NCBI GenBank assembly: GCA_951812615.1
Contig: CATOSU010000002.1
Span: 1,364,001-1,428,000 of the forward strand
Direction: 5' to 3'
DNA: 64,000 bases
DNA from: an uncultured Paracoccaceae bacterium
Lineage (GTDB): Bacteria > Pseudomonadota > Alphaproteobacteria > Rhodobacterales > Rhodobacteraceae
Each line of letters begins with the position of its first letter. Position 1 is the first letter of the stretch. The position numbers and the translations under genes were made by a program. Under the pieces are notes generated by a model. It was not told the origin of the DNA. It did no database searches and worked only from the letters and a program-made list of their open reading frames with translations. This document shows positions 17,635-26,635 of this stretch, piece by piece.

Positions 17635-18813
17635 GTGACACAACAGACCTCCCGCCCTTGGCTTGCCCTGTTCGGCCTGTGCCTGGGAATGTGCGTGACC
17701 AACGGCTTTGCCCGGTTTGCCTATGGTCTGATCCTGCCGGCCATGCGCGAGGATCTGGGCTGGAGCTATGTCCAGGCGGGCTGGCTCAACACTGCCAATG
17801 CGCTGGGATATCTGGGCGGCGCTGTTCTGACCCTTGTGCTGATCTCGCGCATGAATGCAGGGCTGCTCTATGCCTTCGGCATGGCGACAACGGCGGTTTC
17901 CCTGCTGGCGACAGGGTTCATCGAAGCCCTGTGGTGGCAGACCCTGTGGCGCGTGGCCGCCGGCTTTTTCGGCGCGATGTCGTTTGCCACGTCGGGCGCG
18001 CTTGCCGCGCAGCTGTTTGCCGGGGATCCAAAACGCAACGCGCTTGCCATTGCGTTGCTTTTCGGCCTCGGCGGCGGGCTGGGGATTGCTCTGGCCGGGG
18101 CAATGATCCCGCCTCTGCTGACGCTGGCCGGTATCACGTCATGGCCGCAGGCATGGACCCTGATCGGGGTCGCCAGCCTGCTGTTTCTGCCACTCGGGCT
18201 GTGGTCCGGCTGGGTCCTGCGGCCCCCGGCGCGCAGCGGCCCGCGACAATCCACGCGCCTGCCGGTTGGCCGGATGCTGCCGGAACTGATCGGCTATGGC
18301 AGTTTCGGCATGGGCTATATCGTCTATTTCACATTCCTCGGGTCCTGGATGAAAACGCAGGAAACCGGACCGGTCCTGAATGCCACGGCCTGGGTTCTGC
18401 TGGGCCTCTGTCTCAGCGCTTCGCCGTTTCTCTGGGGCGGGGTGTTTTCGCGGTTCCGCAACGGTATGCCGCTGGCCATGGTGCTGACCGGTATATCCGT
18501 GGGGACGCTGATGCCGGTCATGATCCCCACCGACGCCGGGCTGGTCGCGTCGGCGATTGTCTTTGGCTTCTGCGTGTTCATGTCGCCGAGCGCGATCACC
18601 AATTTCACCCGGCACAACCTGCCGCCCGAAAGCTGGGCCGCATCGATCAGCCTGTTTACCGTGATCTTCGCGATCACTCAGACAATCGGCCCCATCGCCG
18701 CCGGATGGATCGGAGACACGACAGGCGACATCGGCCATGCCCTGCGCGCCGCGGCCGGCATCCTGTTCTGGGGTGCGGCAATTTCCTGTCTGCAACGTCC
18801 GCTGGATACATGA
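17635..18813 (+). CDS. MFS transporter, YbfB-like
   Basis: The 392-residue protein starts at GTG 17635 (TQQTSRPWLALFGLCLG); an earlier in-frame GTG at 17599 would add a Pro-rich dozen residues. Twelve hydrophobic segments are visible, with the YbfB-family opening GMCVTNGFARFAYGLILPAMREDLGWSY. Such proteins are proton-driven exporters or importers of unknown substrates. No catabolic neighbours hint at a ligand. The gap to the divergent flavin oxidase gene is short, so the promoters may overlap. Confidence 0.82.
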   Translation: MTQQTSRPWLALFGLCLGMCVTNGFARFAYGLILPAMREDLGWSYVQAGWLNTANALGYLGGAVLTLVLISRMNAGLLYAFGMATTAVSLLATGFIEALWWQTLWRVAAGFFGAMSFATSGALAAQLFAGDPKRNALAIALLFGLGGGLGIALAGAMIPPLLTLAGITSWPQAWTLIGVASLLFLPLGLWSGWVLRPPARSGPRQSTRLPVGRMLPELIGYGSFGMGYIVYFTFLGSWMKTQETGPVLNATAWVLLGLCLSASPFLWGGVFSRFRNGMPLAMVLTGISVGTLMPVMIPTDAGLVASAIVFGFCVFMSPSAITNFTRHNLPPESWAASISLFTVIFAITQTIGPIAAGWIGDTTGDIGHALRAAAGILFWGAAISCLQRPLDT

Positions 18814-18912
18814 TCGAATGCAGCAGGGTTGAAACCCGCCGACCAGCTACCAGCTAGAACCCTATACCGCACCGGCTCTGGGCCGGGCCGTTCATTTCAG
18901 GAAGACAGCGCC

Positions 18913-19917
18913 ATGTCCGCGCAATTCAACCGTAAACTTACAACCATCATGGCGGCGGATGCCGAAGGCTATAGCCGCGCCATGGCCGAGGACGAGCCCC
19001 GGACGATCGCCGATCTGCGGGCCTCCCGCAGCATCTTCAGCCGCTTTATCGAGCGGCATGGCGGCCGTATTGCCAACACCGCCGGAGACGGGTTGATCGC
19101 CGACTTCCCGTCTGTGGTGGAGGCCGTGCAATGTGCTGTCGAAGTGCAGAACGAACTGCGTGCCCGGGACGGTGCAACGTTGCGGTTTCGCATCGGCATT
19201 CACCTTGGCAATGTGATTGTCGATGGCGACGATCTGCTTGGCGATGGCGTCAACATCGCCGCACGTTTGCAGAGTATGGCCGAACCCGGCGGTGTGCTGA
19301 TTTCCCGGCAGGTGTACGATCAGGTGCATTCCAAGCTCACCGTGGGTTTTCAGCACCTTGGCGAACGCCACGCGCGCAACCTGCCCGAAGACGTGGACGT
19401 CTATCGCATCGCGATCGGGAGCGCGGCGGCAGCAGCGCCCCGGGCAGAGCCGGAGATGGACAGCGCTGTTTTTCTGTCACCTCCGGAACCCCGGCAGGCA
19501 GCCGCGGCAGAACCCGAACGTCCGCCACGCGCCAGCGATCAGACCGCGGCGCCGGAAACGGATACGTCACCCGAGCCGCCGGCAGACAACCCGCCCCCGC
19601 CGCCAAAGATGCGCCAAGCGACGCGAAGCGTTCTGGGCGTTGCGGGCTTTGCCTTGTTCGTCGATCTCGTGACCGGTCCCGGTTTCTGGGCGCACTGGGT
19701 GATCCTGCCCGCGGTGACCGCCTACGCACTCTATGTGGCGCCGCAATATGCGACCGACCGGGTCAATATCCGGGTGCTGAGGGTTGCTATTCCGGCCGCT
19801 GCGCTGGTGCTGATCAATCTGTTTACGTGGTCCGGCACGTTTTGGGCGATCTGGCCGGTTGCCGGATTCGTGGCGTTTGCCGTCATGGGCGGCAAACGGT
19901 CCGACAAGGGGGCCTAG
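18913..19917 (+). CDS. Class III nucleotide cyclase with C-terminal 2TM domain
   Basis: The 334-residue protein from ATG 18913 has an N-terminal cyclase catalytic domain (~8-175): TTIMAADAEGYSRAM gives the first metal-binding Asp, TAGDGLIADF the second, and GDGVNIAARLQSMAEPGGVLIS the transition-state region. A Pro/Ala/Glu-rich linker (~185-265) precedes two membrane helix pairs (~275-330) ending near the C-terminus. Both catalytic aspartates are present. It probably makes cAMP or cGMP at the membrane. This topology, catalytic domain first and membrane part last, resembles other alphaproteobacterial cyclases fused to TPR or 2TM tails. Signal input is unknown. Confidence 0.85.
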   Translation: MSAQFNRKLTTIMAADAEGYSRAMAEDEPRTIADLRASRSIFSRFIERHGGRIANTAGDGLIADFPSVVEAVQCAVEVQNELRARDGATLRFRIGIHLGNVIVDGDDLLGDGVNIAARLQSMAEPGGVLISRQVYDQVHSKLTVGFQHLGERHARNLPEDVDVYRIAIGSAAAAAPRAEPEMDSAVFLSPPEPRQAAAAEPERPPRASDQTAAPETDTSPEPPADNPPPPPKMRQATRSVLGVAGFALFVDLVTGPGFWAHWVILPAVTAYALYVAPQYATDRVNIRVLRVAIPAAALVLINLFTWSGTFWAIWPVAGFVAFAVMGGKRSDKGA

Positions 19918-19945
19918 CTGGCGTTGTGCCGGCCGGGTCGTGCCG

Positions 19946-20665
19946 CTACCGCCGCAGGACCGTGGCATCGGCGAGCAGTTGGCGGACCCCCTGATCCTCG
20001 ATTCGCAATTCTTCAAAATGCCGGGCCAGATTGGCCAGATAGTCGAAACTTGAACCCAGAAACCCCGCCCCCCGCGCCACCGCCCGGACCTGATCTTCGT
20101 GGCTCAGCCCGGCGCGGATCGATTCCGCATCGTGGTCGGCAAGGAATGTCAAAGCCGTGATCTCGCCGTGGTCGGTCTGTGCGGCGATGAAAGCGGGCAG
20201 GTAGGCCGCGCCAATGCGTTCCCGGCACCACAGGCTATAGGTGTCCTCCTCCAGATGCGCCGCTGTGATCCGGAATGCCAGCCCGTGGCACCCGGCCCCG
20301 TGATCCAGAGCGGCCATAACCCCCGGCGATTGTATCGTCCCGCGTGCGCCGCGGGTATCGTAGAGGATGAAACGGCGCTCCACCTCGGGGGCGAAAGCGC
20401 GGCGGACTTCGGCAAAGCGCATGCCCGGGTCCCACATCAGCGAACCATAGGCAAACACCCACAGATCATTGTCCCGCCGTCCGGCCAGCGCCCGTGCGCG
20501 ACAGGCTTCGCGCTCGGCCTCGGGCTGAACCCAGTCCGCGGACACGCCGTGTTCGCGCATCATCGCCACGGCCTTTTCGACCCGGAACCCTGCAAAAACC
20601 GAATCTTCATAGGGCGTGATCAGCGGCGCAAGACCGGGGTGATGTCCGAACGGGTTGTCGGTCAT
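19946..20665 (-). CDS. chaC: ChaC-like gamma-glutamylcyclotransferase
   Basis: The 239-residue protein has the family substrate loop WVFAYGSLMWDPG near residue 70 and the following RRFILYDTRGARGTIQSPGVMAAL block. The typical catalytic glutamate region LEEDTYSLWCRE-type follows near residue 145. ChaC enzymes cleave glutathione to 5-oxoproline and Cys-Gly in the cytosol. The length is close to the usual ~220-240. It lies just past the rplT terminator on the same strand, so it probably has its own promoter. Confidence 0.87.
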   Translation of the reverse strand: MTDNPFGHHPGLAPLITPYEDSVFAGFRVEKAVAMMREHGVSADWVQPEAEREACRARALAGRRDNDLWVFAYGSLMWDPGMRFAEVRRAFAPEVERRFILYDTRGARGTIQSPGVMAALDHGAGCHGLAFRITAAHLEEDTYSLWCRERIGAAYLPAFIAAQTDHGEITALTFLADHDAESIRAGLSHEDQVRAVARGAGFLGSSFDYLANLARHFEELRIEDQGVRQLLADATVLRR

Positions 20666-20716
20666 GGCTGTCTCCGGGTGGGCCGTTGCGAACTTGTCGC
20701 TGCCATCGCCAAAAGA

Positions 20717-20745
20717 AAAGGCCCGGACGAACCGCCCGGGCCTTT
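20717..20745 (-). terminator. Intrinsic terminator after rpmI-rplT
   Basis: AAAGGCCCGG (20717-20726) and CCGGGCCTTT (20736-20745) form a perfect ten-base-pair stem around a nine-base loop. On the minus strand the stem is followed by TTTTCTTTT. It lies 21 bases beyond the rplT stop, as expected for the ribosomal protein transcript. Confidence 0.9.
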
Positions 20746-20766
20746 CGAATTCGGTCTGGTCGCGAT

Positions 20767-21132
20767 TTACGCGGCCAGCGCACCCTTGGCTTTTTCGACA
20801 ATGGCGCCGAATGCATCGGGTTCATGCACGGCCAGATCGGCCAGCACTTTGCGGTCCACTTCGATCCCGGCCAGGTTCAGACCGTTGATGAAGCGGGAAT
20901 AGGTCAGCGCCTCGTCATGGGCCCGGACAGCGGCGTTGATCCGCTGAATCCACAGCGCGCGGAAGTTGCGCTTGCGGTTCTTGCGGTCGCGGGTTGCGTA
21001 CTGGTTGGCCTTGTCGACGGCCTGCGTGGCCACTTTGAAGTTCGACTTGCGGCGGCCGTAATAGCCTTTGGCCTGCTTTACGATCTTGCGGTGACGGGAA
21101 TGAGCGACGGTTCCGCCTTTGGTGCGTGACAT
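20767..21132 (-). CDS. rplT: 50S ribosomal protein L20
   Basis: The 121-residue basic protein begins [20 protein letters not shown] and continues [20 protein letters not shown] and [19 protein letters not shown], all standard L20. It binds 23S rRNA and is needed early in large-subunit assembly. It is 15 bases after rpmI and followed by a strong terminator. infC, which often precedes these two genes, is not adjacent here. Confidence 0.98.
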   Translation of the reverse strand: MSRTKGGTVAHSRHRKIVKQAKGYYGRRKSNFKVATQAVDKANQYATRDRKNRKRNFRALWIQRINAAVRAHDEALTYSRFINGLNLAGIEVDRKVLADLAVHEPDAFGAIVEKAKGALAA

Positions 21133-21147
21133 CTGTGCAGCCTCCTA

Positions 21148-21348
21148 TCAGCGGTCGTAGGGCATGAAGCCCTTGACGATCTTTGTATCCGGTTCGCTCA
21201 TCGTGGTGGTGCCACGGGCGTTGCGGATGAATTTCCTGGTGCGTTTGATCATGCCGTGCCGCTTGCCGGCCTGTGCCGACATCACCTTGCCGGTGGCCGT
21301 CACTTTGAAGCGCTTCTTGGCGCTCGACTTGGTCTTCATCTTGGGCAT
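21148..21348 (-). CDS. rpmI: 50S ribosomal protein L35
   Basis: The 66-residue protein [20 protein letters not shown] is standard L35, with the basic tail typical of the family. It forms a two-gene operon with rplT, 15 bases apart. The 164-base region upstream (21349-21512) contains the promoter; I see no obvious L20-binding leader structure. Confidence 0.98.
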   Translation of the reverse strand: MPKMKTKSSAKKRFKVTATGKVMSAQAGKRHGMIKRTRKFIRNARGTTTMSEPDTKIVKGFMPYDR

Positions 21349-21512
21349 TTCCGTCTCCTATCAGGTCGGTGAGCCGCGCGACTCGGCATGCCACTTTGGC
21401 CGGCCACGCGGATGAGACGTGCGCTTTATGCGAACGGGCGCGACTTGGCAAGGGGCAGGGCGGACTCAAATGTCGCGTGGCCGGGGGTCGGAATTTGCCC
21501 GCACAGTGATTT

Positions 21513-22016
21513 TCAGTCCGGTTCCGGGACGATCAGTCTTGTTCCGGGAACCGCGTAGCGCGCGATCAGGGCCATGTGATGCCGGGCGAAGGCGATGCAG
21601 CCTTCGGTCGGGTAACCGGGACGGCGCCATTGGTGCAGGAAGATCGCGGACCCTTTGCCGGGCGTGGCCGTGGGCCAGTTCCAGTCGGTCGTGAGGATCA
21701 GGTCATAAAGCGGGTCCGGTCGGCGCAGGGCTTCGTGGCTTGCGGCATAGGGCGCGCAAACCAGGCTGTTGTAGTCCGGGTCCGCGGCGTCGTCGGACCA
21801 CAGGTCACGCGGCCCGATTGGAAGCGCCCAGGGGACCGGGCACGGCAGACGGTCGGGCCGGTAGAGCAAACCGGTGATATGGTGTGTGCCGGCGGGTGTT
21901 GCACCGTCGCCTTCGCGCTTGCTTGCCGAGACACCGCTGCGGCCGATGGAGCAGGGGAAATTCCGGCCCAGATAGCGCAGGCCCGTCCGGGTCAGGACCA
22001 TGTCTGCCGGGGTCAC
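21513..22016 (-). CDS. YkuD-type L,D-transpeptidase domain protein
   Basis: The 167-residue protein starts with GTG at 22016, which overlaps the ribA stop as GTGA, so the two genes are translationally coupled. The YkuD catalytic block is present: His128 in IFLHQW and Cys140 in GYPTEGCIAF. Enzymes of this group cross-link peptidoglycan stems or attach lipoproteins to them. No signal peptide is evident from this start, which is unusual for a periplasmic enzyme, though several alphaproteobacterial paralogues share this short form. Exact role is uncertain. Confidence 0.82.
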   Translation of the reverse strand: MTPADMVLTRTGLRYLGRNFPCSIGRSGVSASKREGDGATPAGTHHITGLLYRPDRLPCPVPWALPIGPRDLWSDDAADPDYNSLVCAPYAASHEALRRPDPLYDLILTTDWNWPTATPGKGSAIFLHQWRRPGYPTEGCIAFARHHMALIARYAVPGTRLIVPEPD

Positions 22017-23089
22017 AGCAGATGGCCGGACTTGGCTGCCTTGGTCGCCAGATAGGCCCGGTTATGCGCCGTTTTCCCAACCCGGAGCGGCACGCGTTCG
22101 GTGACCGCGATACCGGCCTTTTCCATCATCGCGATCTTGGCCGGGTTGTTGGTCATCAGCCGGGTCTGCGAGAATCCCATCGTGCGCAGGATGTCGGCGC
22201 CAAGGCGGAAATTGCGTTCATCGTCCTCAAAACCCAGCCGGTGGTTGGCCTCAACAGTGTCAAACCCCTGATCCTGCAGGGAATATGCACGCATCTTGTT
22301 GGCCAGCCCGATACCGCGGCCTTCCTGATTGAGATAGAGCAGCACGCCGGCCCCTTCGGCCCCCATCTGGGCCAGCGCGGCGCGCAGCTGTGGGCCGCAA
22401 TCGCATTTCAGGCTGCCCATCAGATCGCCGGTAAAGCAGGCGGAATGCAGCCGGGAAAGAACCGGCTGCGAGCGGTCGGGACGGCCGATTTCGACCGCAT
22501 AATGTTCTTCGCCGCCGTCGTCGGGGCGAAAGACGTGCAGCCGTCCGGCCTCGGATACTTCCAGCGGCAGACGTGCCTGTATGACCGGGGTCAGCGGGTG
22601 GTTGCGCGCCAGTTCCGGTTTGACCGCATCAAGCGCCAGCTCGGTCAGGCCGCTCAGATCCCCTGCGGCGGGAACCACGATGGCCGCGGGCAGCAGACGG
22701 GCGCTTTTGAGAAGGGCGATCGCAACACGGTGCGGATCCGTGTCGCCGCCGCGCTGGCTGTTGAGCGGGCCTTTCATTGGATGGCGCAGGTCGTCGGCGG
22801 GATCGGCGATGGCCCGGACCCACGCAGACCCGGCATCTTCCGGCAGCAGGATCCGCGCCAGATTGCCGTCATATGCGCGGGCCTTGAGCGTTTCGGCCCG
22901 ACGCGAGGTGATCGCCAGAACCGGCTCCGGCGCCATCGCGCGCATGGCCGACAGGCGGGCCGGACCGATGGTTTCGGCGCTTGCGGCCAGCATTTTGGTT
23001 GCCCCGTCGCTCAGAACGACAGGCAGACCCATGCGCAAATCGGCCCGGGCCCGGGCCATGCGTTCGGTGATATCCGGTGCGAGACTCAT
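22013..23089 (-). CDS. ribA: GTP cyclohydrolase II (riboflavin biosynthesis)
   Basis: The 358-residue protein has a C-terminal GTP cyclohydrolase II domain (~165-355). The zinc ligands are Cys218, Cys229 and Cys231 in LHSACFTGDLMGSLKCDCG, followed by LLYLNQEGRGIGLANKM. The N-terminal ~160 residues look like a degenerate DHBP-synthase-like domain, as in other roseobacter RibA proteins; they lack the clear acidic catalytic loop of RibB. The enzyme commits GTP to riboflavin. The downstream L,D-transpeptidase overlaps its stop. I did not see a convincing FMN riboswitch in the 143 bases upstream. Confidence 0.9.
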   Translation of the reverse strand: MSLAPDITERMARARADLRMGLPVVLSDGATKMLAASAETIGPARLSAMRAMAPEPVLAITSRRAETLKARAYDGNLARILLPEDAGSAWVRAIADPADDLRHPMKGPLNSQRGGDTDPHRVAIALLKSARLLPAAIVVPAAGDLSGLTELALDAVKPELARNHPLTPVIQARLPLEVSEAGRLHVFRPDDGGEEHYAVEIGRPDRSQPVLSRLHSACFTGDLMGSLKCDCGPQLRAALAQMGAEGAGVLLYLNQEGRGIGLANKMRAYSLQDQGFDTVEANHRLGFEDDERNFRLGADILRTMGFSQTRLMTNNPAKIAMMEKAGIAVTERVPLRVGKTAHNRAYLATKAAKSGHLL

Positions 23090-23232
23090 TTGCCGGTATT
23101 CCTATGCGCTTTTGCCGGGATGTGAAACATTTCTGCCGTGCCGGACACGTCGCCGTGAAAGCATTGCAGCAATTCTTGCCGATTGCGTGATCCGGGCGCA
23201 TGTCCCATCACAGGACAACCGAGGAGATGATC

Positions 23233-23919
23233 ATGGCTCAGCTCAAGAAAATCCTGTTGGTGGATGACGACGATGACCTGCGCGAGGCGCTGAGCGAACA
23301 GTTGGTCATGACCGAGGATTTCGATGTGTTCGAGGCCGGTGACGGCCAACGGGCGATGGAACGGGTGAAAGAGGCGCTGTATGACCTGATCATCCTTGAT
23401 GTGGGTCTGCCGGACACGGACGGGCGCGAACTGTGCCGGCTGATGCGCAAGCAGGGGGTGAAATCGCCGATCCTGATGCTGACGGGGCATGACAGCGACG
23501 CAGACACGATTTTGGGGCTGGATGCAGGGGCGAACGACTATGTGTCGAAGCCGTTCAAATTCCCGGTTCTGCTGGCACGGATCCGGGCGCAGCTGCGCCA
23601 GCACGAACAATCCGAAGATGCGGTGTTCCAGCTGGGGCCGTACACGTTCAAGCCGTCGATGAAGATGCTGATCACCGACGAGGACCGCAAGATACGGCTG
23701 ACGGAAAAGGAAACCAACATTCTGAAATTCCTGTACCGGTCGACCGACGGGGTGGTGGCGCGCGACGTGCTGCTGCACGAGGTCTGGGGGTATAACGCCG
23801 GTGTCACGACACACACATTGGAAACGCATATTTACCGGTTGCGGCAGAAGATCGAGCCGGACCCGTCAAACGCGCGCCTGTTGGTGACAGAAAGCGGAGG
23901 CTATCGGCTGGTTGCGTGA
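23233..23919 (+). CDS. OmpR/PhoB-type response regulator, no adjacent kinase
   Basis: The 228-residue protein from ATG 23233 has a receiver domain (~5-120) with the acidic pocket KILLVDDDDDLREAL, phosphoacceptor Asp56 in LIILDVGLPD and Lys in DYVSKPF. A winged-helix DNA-binding domain follows (~135-226: RLTEKETNILKFLYRSTDGVVARDVLLHEVWGY-type, ending TESGGYRLVA). There is no histidine kinase next to it, so its partner is elsewhere. Transcription ends at a clear terminator 100 bases downstream. The regulon is unknown. Confidence 0.92.
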   Translation: MAQLKKILLVDDDDDLREALSEQLVMTEDFDVFEAGDGQRAMERVKEALYDLIILDVGLPDTDGRELCRLMRKQGVKSPILMLTGHDSDADTILGLDAGANDYVSKPFKFPVLLARIRAQLRQHEQSEDAVFQLGPYTFKPSMKMLITDEDRKIRLTEKETNILKFLYRSTDGVVARDVLLHEVWGYNAGVTTHTLETHIYRLRQKIEPDPSNARLLVTESGGYRLVA

Positions 23920-24021
23920 CGCTACGTCGGAAAACCTTCAAAGGCTGAAATCCGACCTTATATCATAGGTATCCCGACCCGTTGCATGTCCGGGTAACGA
24001 CATGCTCCTCCCTGTTGGACT

Positions 24022-24049
24022 TGCCGGGCCTCGTGCCCGGCATTTTTTT
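24022..24049 (+). terminator. Intrinsic terminator after the response regulator
   Basis: TGCCGGGC (24022-24029) pairs with GCCCGGCA (24035-24042) across a five-base loop and is followed by seven T residues. It is on the plus strand, about 100 bases after the response regulator stop and before xthA. Confidence 0.92.
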
Positions 24050-24134
24050 GTCAGCCTGCCGTGGCGGGCGCAGATGGACCCGCTGTGACAGGCGGGCTAG
24101 GGTGCAGCTTTGAAACCTTGAATCGAGCCTGCCC

Positions 24135-24923
24135 ATGCCCTTCTCTGTTGCCACCTGGAACATCAATTCGGTTCGTCTGCGCGAACCCATCGTGCTGAAG
24201 CTGTTGCAGGAGGAAGGGCCCGATATCCTGTGTCTGCAGGAAACCAAGTCACCGGTGGAAAAGATCCCGACCGAAGGATTTGCGACCGCGGGTTACCCCT
24301 ACATGGTTGCCCGGGGACAGAAGGGATACAATGGCGTTGTGATCCTGTCGAAACAGCCCATCGAGGATGTCGGGGATCGGGACTTTGCCAGCCTCGGCCA
24401 TACCCGGCACGTGGCCGGGCGGCTGGAAAACGGGGTGGTGATCCACAATTTCTACGTGCCGGCGGGTGGCGACGTACCGGACCGCGAAAAGAACATAAAA
24501 TTCGGTCAGAAGCTGGATTACCTGACCGAAATGCGGGACTGGTTTCATGGTGACCGCCCTGAAAAGGCGATTCTGGTCGGTGATCTGAACATCGCCCCGC
24601 GCGAAGATGATGTGTGGAGCCACAAGCAACTGCTGAAAGTGGTCAGCCACACACCCATCGAGGTCGAACATCTGGGCGACACGCAATCTGCCGGCGGATG
24701 GGTGGACGTGACCCGGCAGGATATTCCCGAGGGCAATCTCTATAGCTGGTGGAGTTATCGGGCGCGCGACTGGTCCGCGGCGGACAAGGGCCGGCGTCTG
24801 GATCATGTCTGGGCGACGCCGGATATCTCCAACGCCGCGCATTCCAGCCGGATCCTGCGCGACGTGCGGGGCTGGGAAAAACCCAGCGACCACGCGCCGG
24901 TTTTTGCCACCTTCGATTTGTAG
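24135..24923 (+). CDS. xthA: Exodeoxyribonuclease III
   Basis: The 262-residue protein has the endonuclease/exonuclease/phosphatase fold: MPFSVATWNINSVRLREPIV, metal-binding Glu in DILCLQETK, the VGDLNIAP block near residue 150, and the C-terminal SDHAPVFATF with catalytic Asp-His. It cleaves at abasic sites in base excision repair and removes 3' blocks. Length fits the family (~260). It is 11 bases upstream of the DUF924 gene, so the two are probably co-transcribed. Confidence 0.95.
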   Translation: MPFSVATWNINSVRLREPIVLKLLQEEGPDILCLQETKSPVEKIPTEGFATAGYPYMVARGQKGYNGVVILSKQPIEDVGDRDFASLGHTRHVAGRLENGVVIHNFYVPAGGDVPDREKNIKFGQKLDYLTEMRDWFHGDRPEKAILVGDLNIAPREDDVWSHKQLLKVVSHTPIEVEHLGDTQSAGGWVDVTRQDIPEGNLYSWWSYRARDWSAADKGRRLDHVWATPDISNAAHSSRILRDVRGWEKPSDHAPVFATFDL

Positions 24924-24934
24924 GAACGTCTGCC

Positions 24935-25591
24935 ATGGGACAGATAGCGGTCGCCGACATCACGCCGGAACACGTGCTGGCGTTCTGGTTTCCCAAAGGG
25001 TTGGAAAACCTGGTGCCCGGCTTTCACGCCCGGTTCTGGCGCAGCCGGATGCGGGGGGAAATGGATGAGGCGATCTGCACCTCTTACGCGAACCTGACCC
25101 ATGCCGGTGCCCGTGGCGAGCTGGATCACTGGGCGGATACGGCCGAGGGCCGGCTGGCGCTGATCCTTGTTCTGGATCAGTTTCCGAGGTCGTTGTGGCG
25201 TGGCACACCTGCCGCCTACGCGCAGGACGCAAAGGCCACACGCCTTGCACTGCAGGGGATCGGGAATGGGCATTACGCGGCGCTGGAGTACCCGTGGCAG
25301 CGGAATTTCTACCTGATCGCCATCAGCCACTGCGAAGGCCCCGACCTTGCCGAGCGGATGGACATGGTCGTGGATATGGCCGTTGCCGAGATTGCGGAAA
25401 TGTCGGATGCCATGCGTGAACGCTATGGCGAGATGGACAGTCAGCCGCGCCGGGTGCGCGACATCATCCGTCGCTTTGGCCGCCATCCGCACCGCAACCC
25501 GATCTATGGGCGCGTGTCCACGCCCGAAGAAGAGGCCTATATCGCCGCCGGCGAGTTTCCGCACGAGCGCGAGATCAGGGATCCGGGGTAA
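24935..25591 (+). CDS. DUF924 family protein
   Basis: The 218-residue protein from ATG 24935 opens with ITPEHVLAFWFPKGLENLVPG-like sequence and contains LALILVLDQFPRSLWRGTPAAYAQD, the defining DUF924 block, followed by EYPWQRNFYLIAISHCE and a C-terminal RFGRHPHRNPIYGRVSTPEE. The fold is TPR-like and helical. The biochemical function is not established. The gene follows xthA closely; a link to DNA repair is only positional. Confidence 0.88.
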   Translation: MGQIAVADITPEHVLAFWFPKGLENLVPGFHARFWRSRMRGEMDEAICTSYANLTHAGARGELDHWADTAEGRLALILVLDQFPRSLWRGTPAAYAQDAKATRLALQGIGNGHYAALEYPWQRNFYLIAISHCEGPDLAERMDMVVDMAVAEIAEMSDAMRERYGEMDSQPRRVRDIIRRFGRHPHRNPIYGRVSTPEEEAYIAAGEFPHEREIRDPG

Positions 25592-25690
25592 CTCCGGGGT
25601 CCGCCGCGGCGAAGAATGCCGCAACTGGCCCTTGGTTTCCGGGCCGCCGGTCTGCATATAGAGGCCAACCGAAAGCGGAGAACATACGTC

Positions 25691-26608
25691 ATGGAAATTC
25701 TGAATGGTGGAAGTGCCGCCCCCGCCGCCGACCTGATCAAGGACGGTTCCGAAGCGACCTTTATGCAGGATGTCATCGAGGCATCGAACGAAACGCCGAT
25801 AATCGTCGATTTCTGGGCGCCGTGGTGCGGGCCGTGCAAAACGCTGGGCCCGATGCTGGAGGATGCTGTCAAGGCCGCCAAGGGTGCGGTGAAGATGGTC
25901 AAGATCAATGTTGACGAAGCCCAGATGATCGCCGGTCAACTGCGCATTCAGTCGATCCCGACGGTCTATGCCTTCCATCAGGGTCAGCCGGTGGACGGAT
26001 TTCAGGGTGCGCTGCCCGGATCTGAAATCACTGCCTTTGTGGATCGCGTGATTGCCGCGGCCGGTGGCGAAGCCCCGGGCGAGGCGCTGGCCGAAGCCGT
26101 GGAGGCCGCCGAAGAAATGCTGGCACAGGGTGCCGCGGTTGACGCCGCACAGACCTTTGCCGCGATTCTGGGCGAGGATGCGAACAACGCCGCCGCCTAT
26201 GGCGGGCTGGTCCGGGCCCATATCGCGATGGAGGATCTCGATCAGGCCGAGGCGATCCTGAACGGCGCCGCTGCCGAGATTTCGGACGCGCCCGAGGTGG
26301 AGGCCGCCCATGCGCAGCTGGAACTGGCGCGGCAGGCCGCCGATGCCGGCCCGGTTGCCGAACTGCAAGCGGCTGTGACCGCCAGCCCGGACGATCATCA
26401 GGCGCGCTTCGACCTTGCCCTGGCGCTGCACGCCAACGGAAATGTCGAAGACGCGGTGACCGAATTGCTGGAATTGTTCCGGCGTGACAGGGAATGGAAC
26501 GACGGCGCTGCGAAAACTCAGCTGTTCACCATTTTCGACGCGCTGAAAGCGAACGATCCCGTTGTCCTGAACGGGCGGCGCAAGCTGAGCTCTATGATTT
26601 TTGCTTAA
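25691..26608 (+). CDS. Thioredoxin-TPR protein (CnoX/YbbN-like)
   Basis: The 305-residue protein from ATG 25691 has a thioredoxin domain (~15-130) with the redox motif FWAPWCGPCK (Cys46, Cys49) and the cis-Pro region IQSIPTVYAF. The C-terminal ~170 residues form TPR-like helical repeats rich in Ala and Glu. This architecture is that of CnoX/YbbN, a chaperone-redox protein that holds oxidised clients for GroEL. E. coli CnoX lacks the full CXXC, while alphaproteobacterial forms keep it, as here. It lies just upstream of the Lon-N gene. Confidence 0.9.
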   Translation: MEILNGGSAAPAADLIKDGSEATFMQDVIEASNETPIIVDFWAPWCGPCKTLGPMLEDAVKAAKGAVKMVKINVDEAQMIAGQLRIQSIPTVYAFHQGQPVDGFQGALPGSEITAFVDRVIAAAGGEAPGEALAEAVEAAEEMLAQGAAVDAAQTFAAILGEDANNAAAYGGLVRAHIAMEDLDQAEAILNGAAAEISDAPEVEAAHAQLELARQAADAGPVAELQAAVTASPDDHQARFDLALALHANGNVEDAVTELLELFRRDREWNDGAAKTQLFTIFDALKANDPVVLNGRRKLSSMIFA

Positions 26609-26635
26609 TCCGCGACTCAGGCTAGGTTGGTACAT

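Noticed and set aside
23090-23232. FMN riboswitch before ribA
   Set aside because: No conserved RFN-type sequence could be found in this short gap, which also holds the response regulator promoter.
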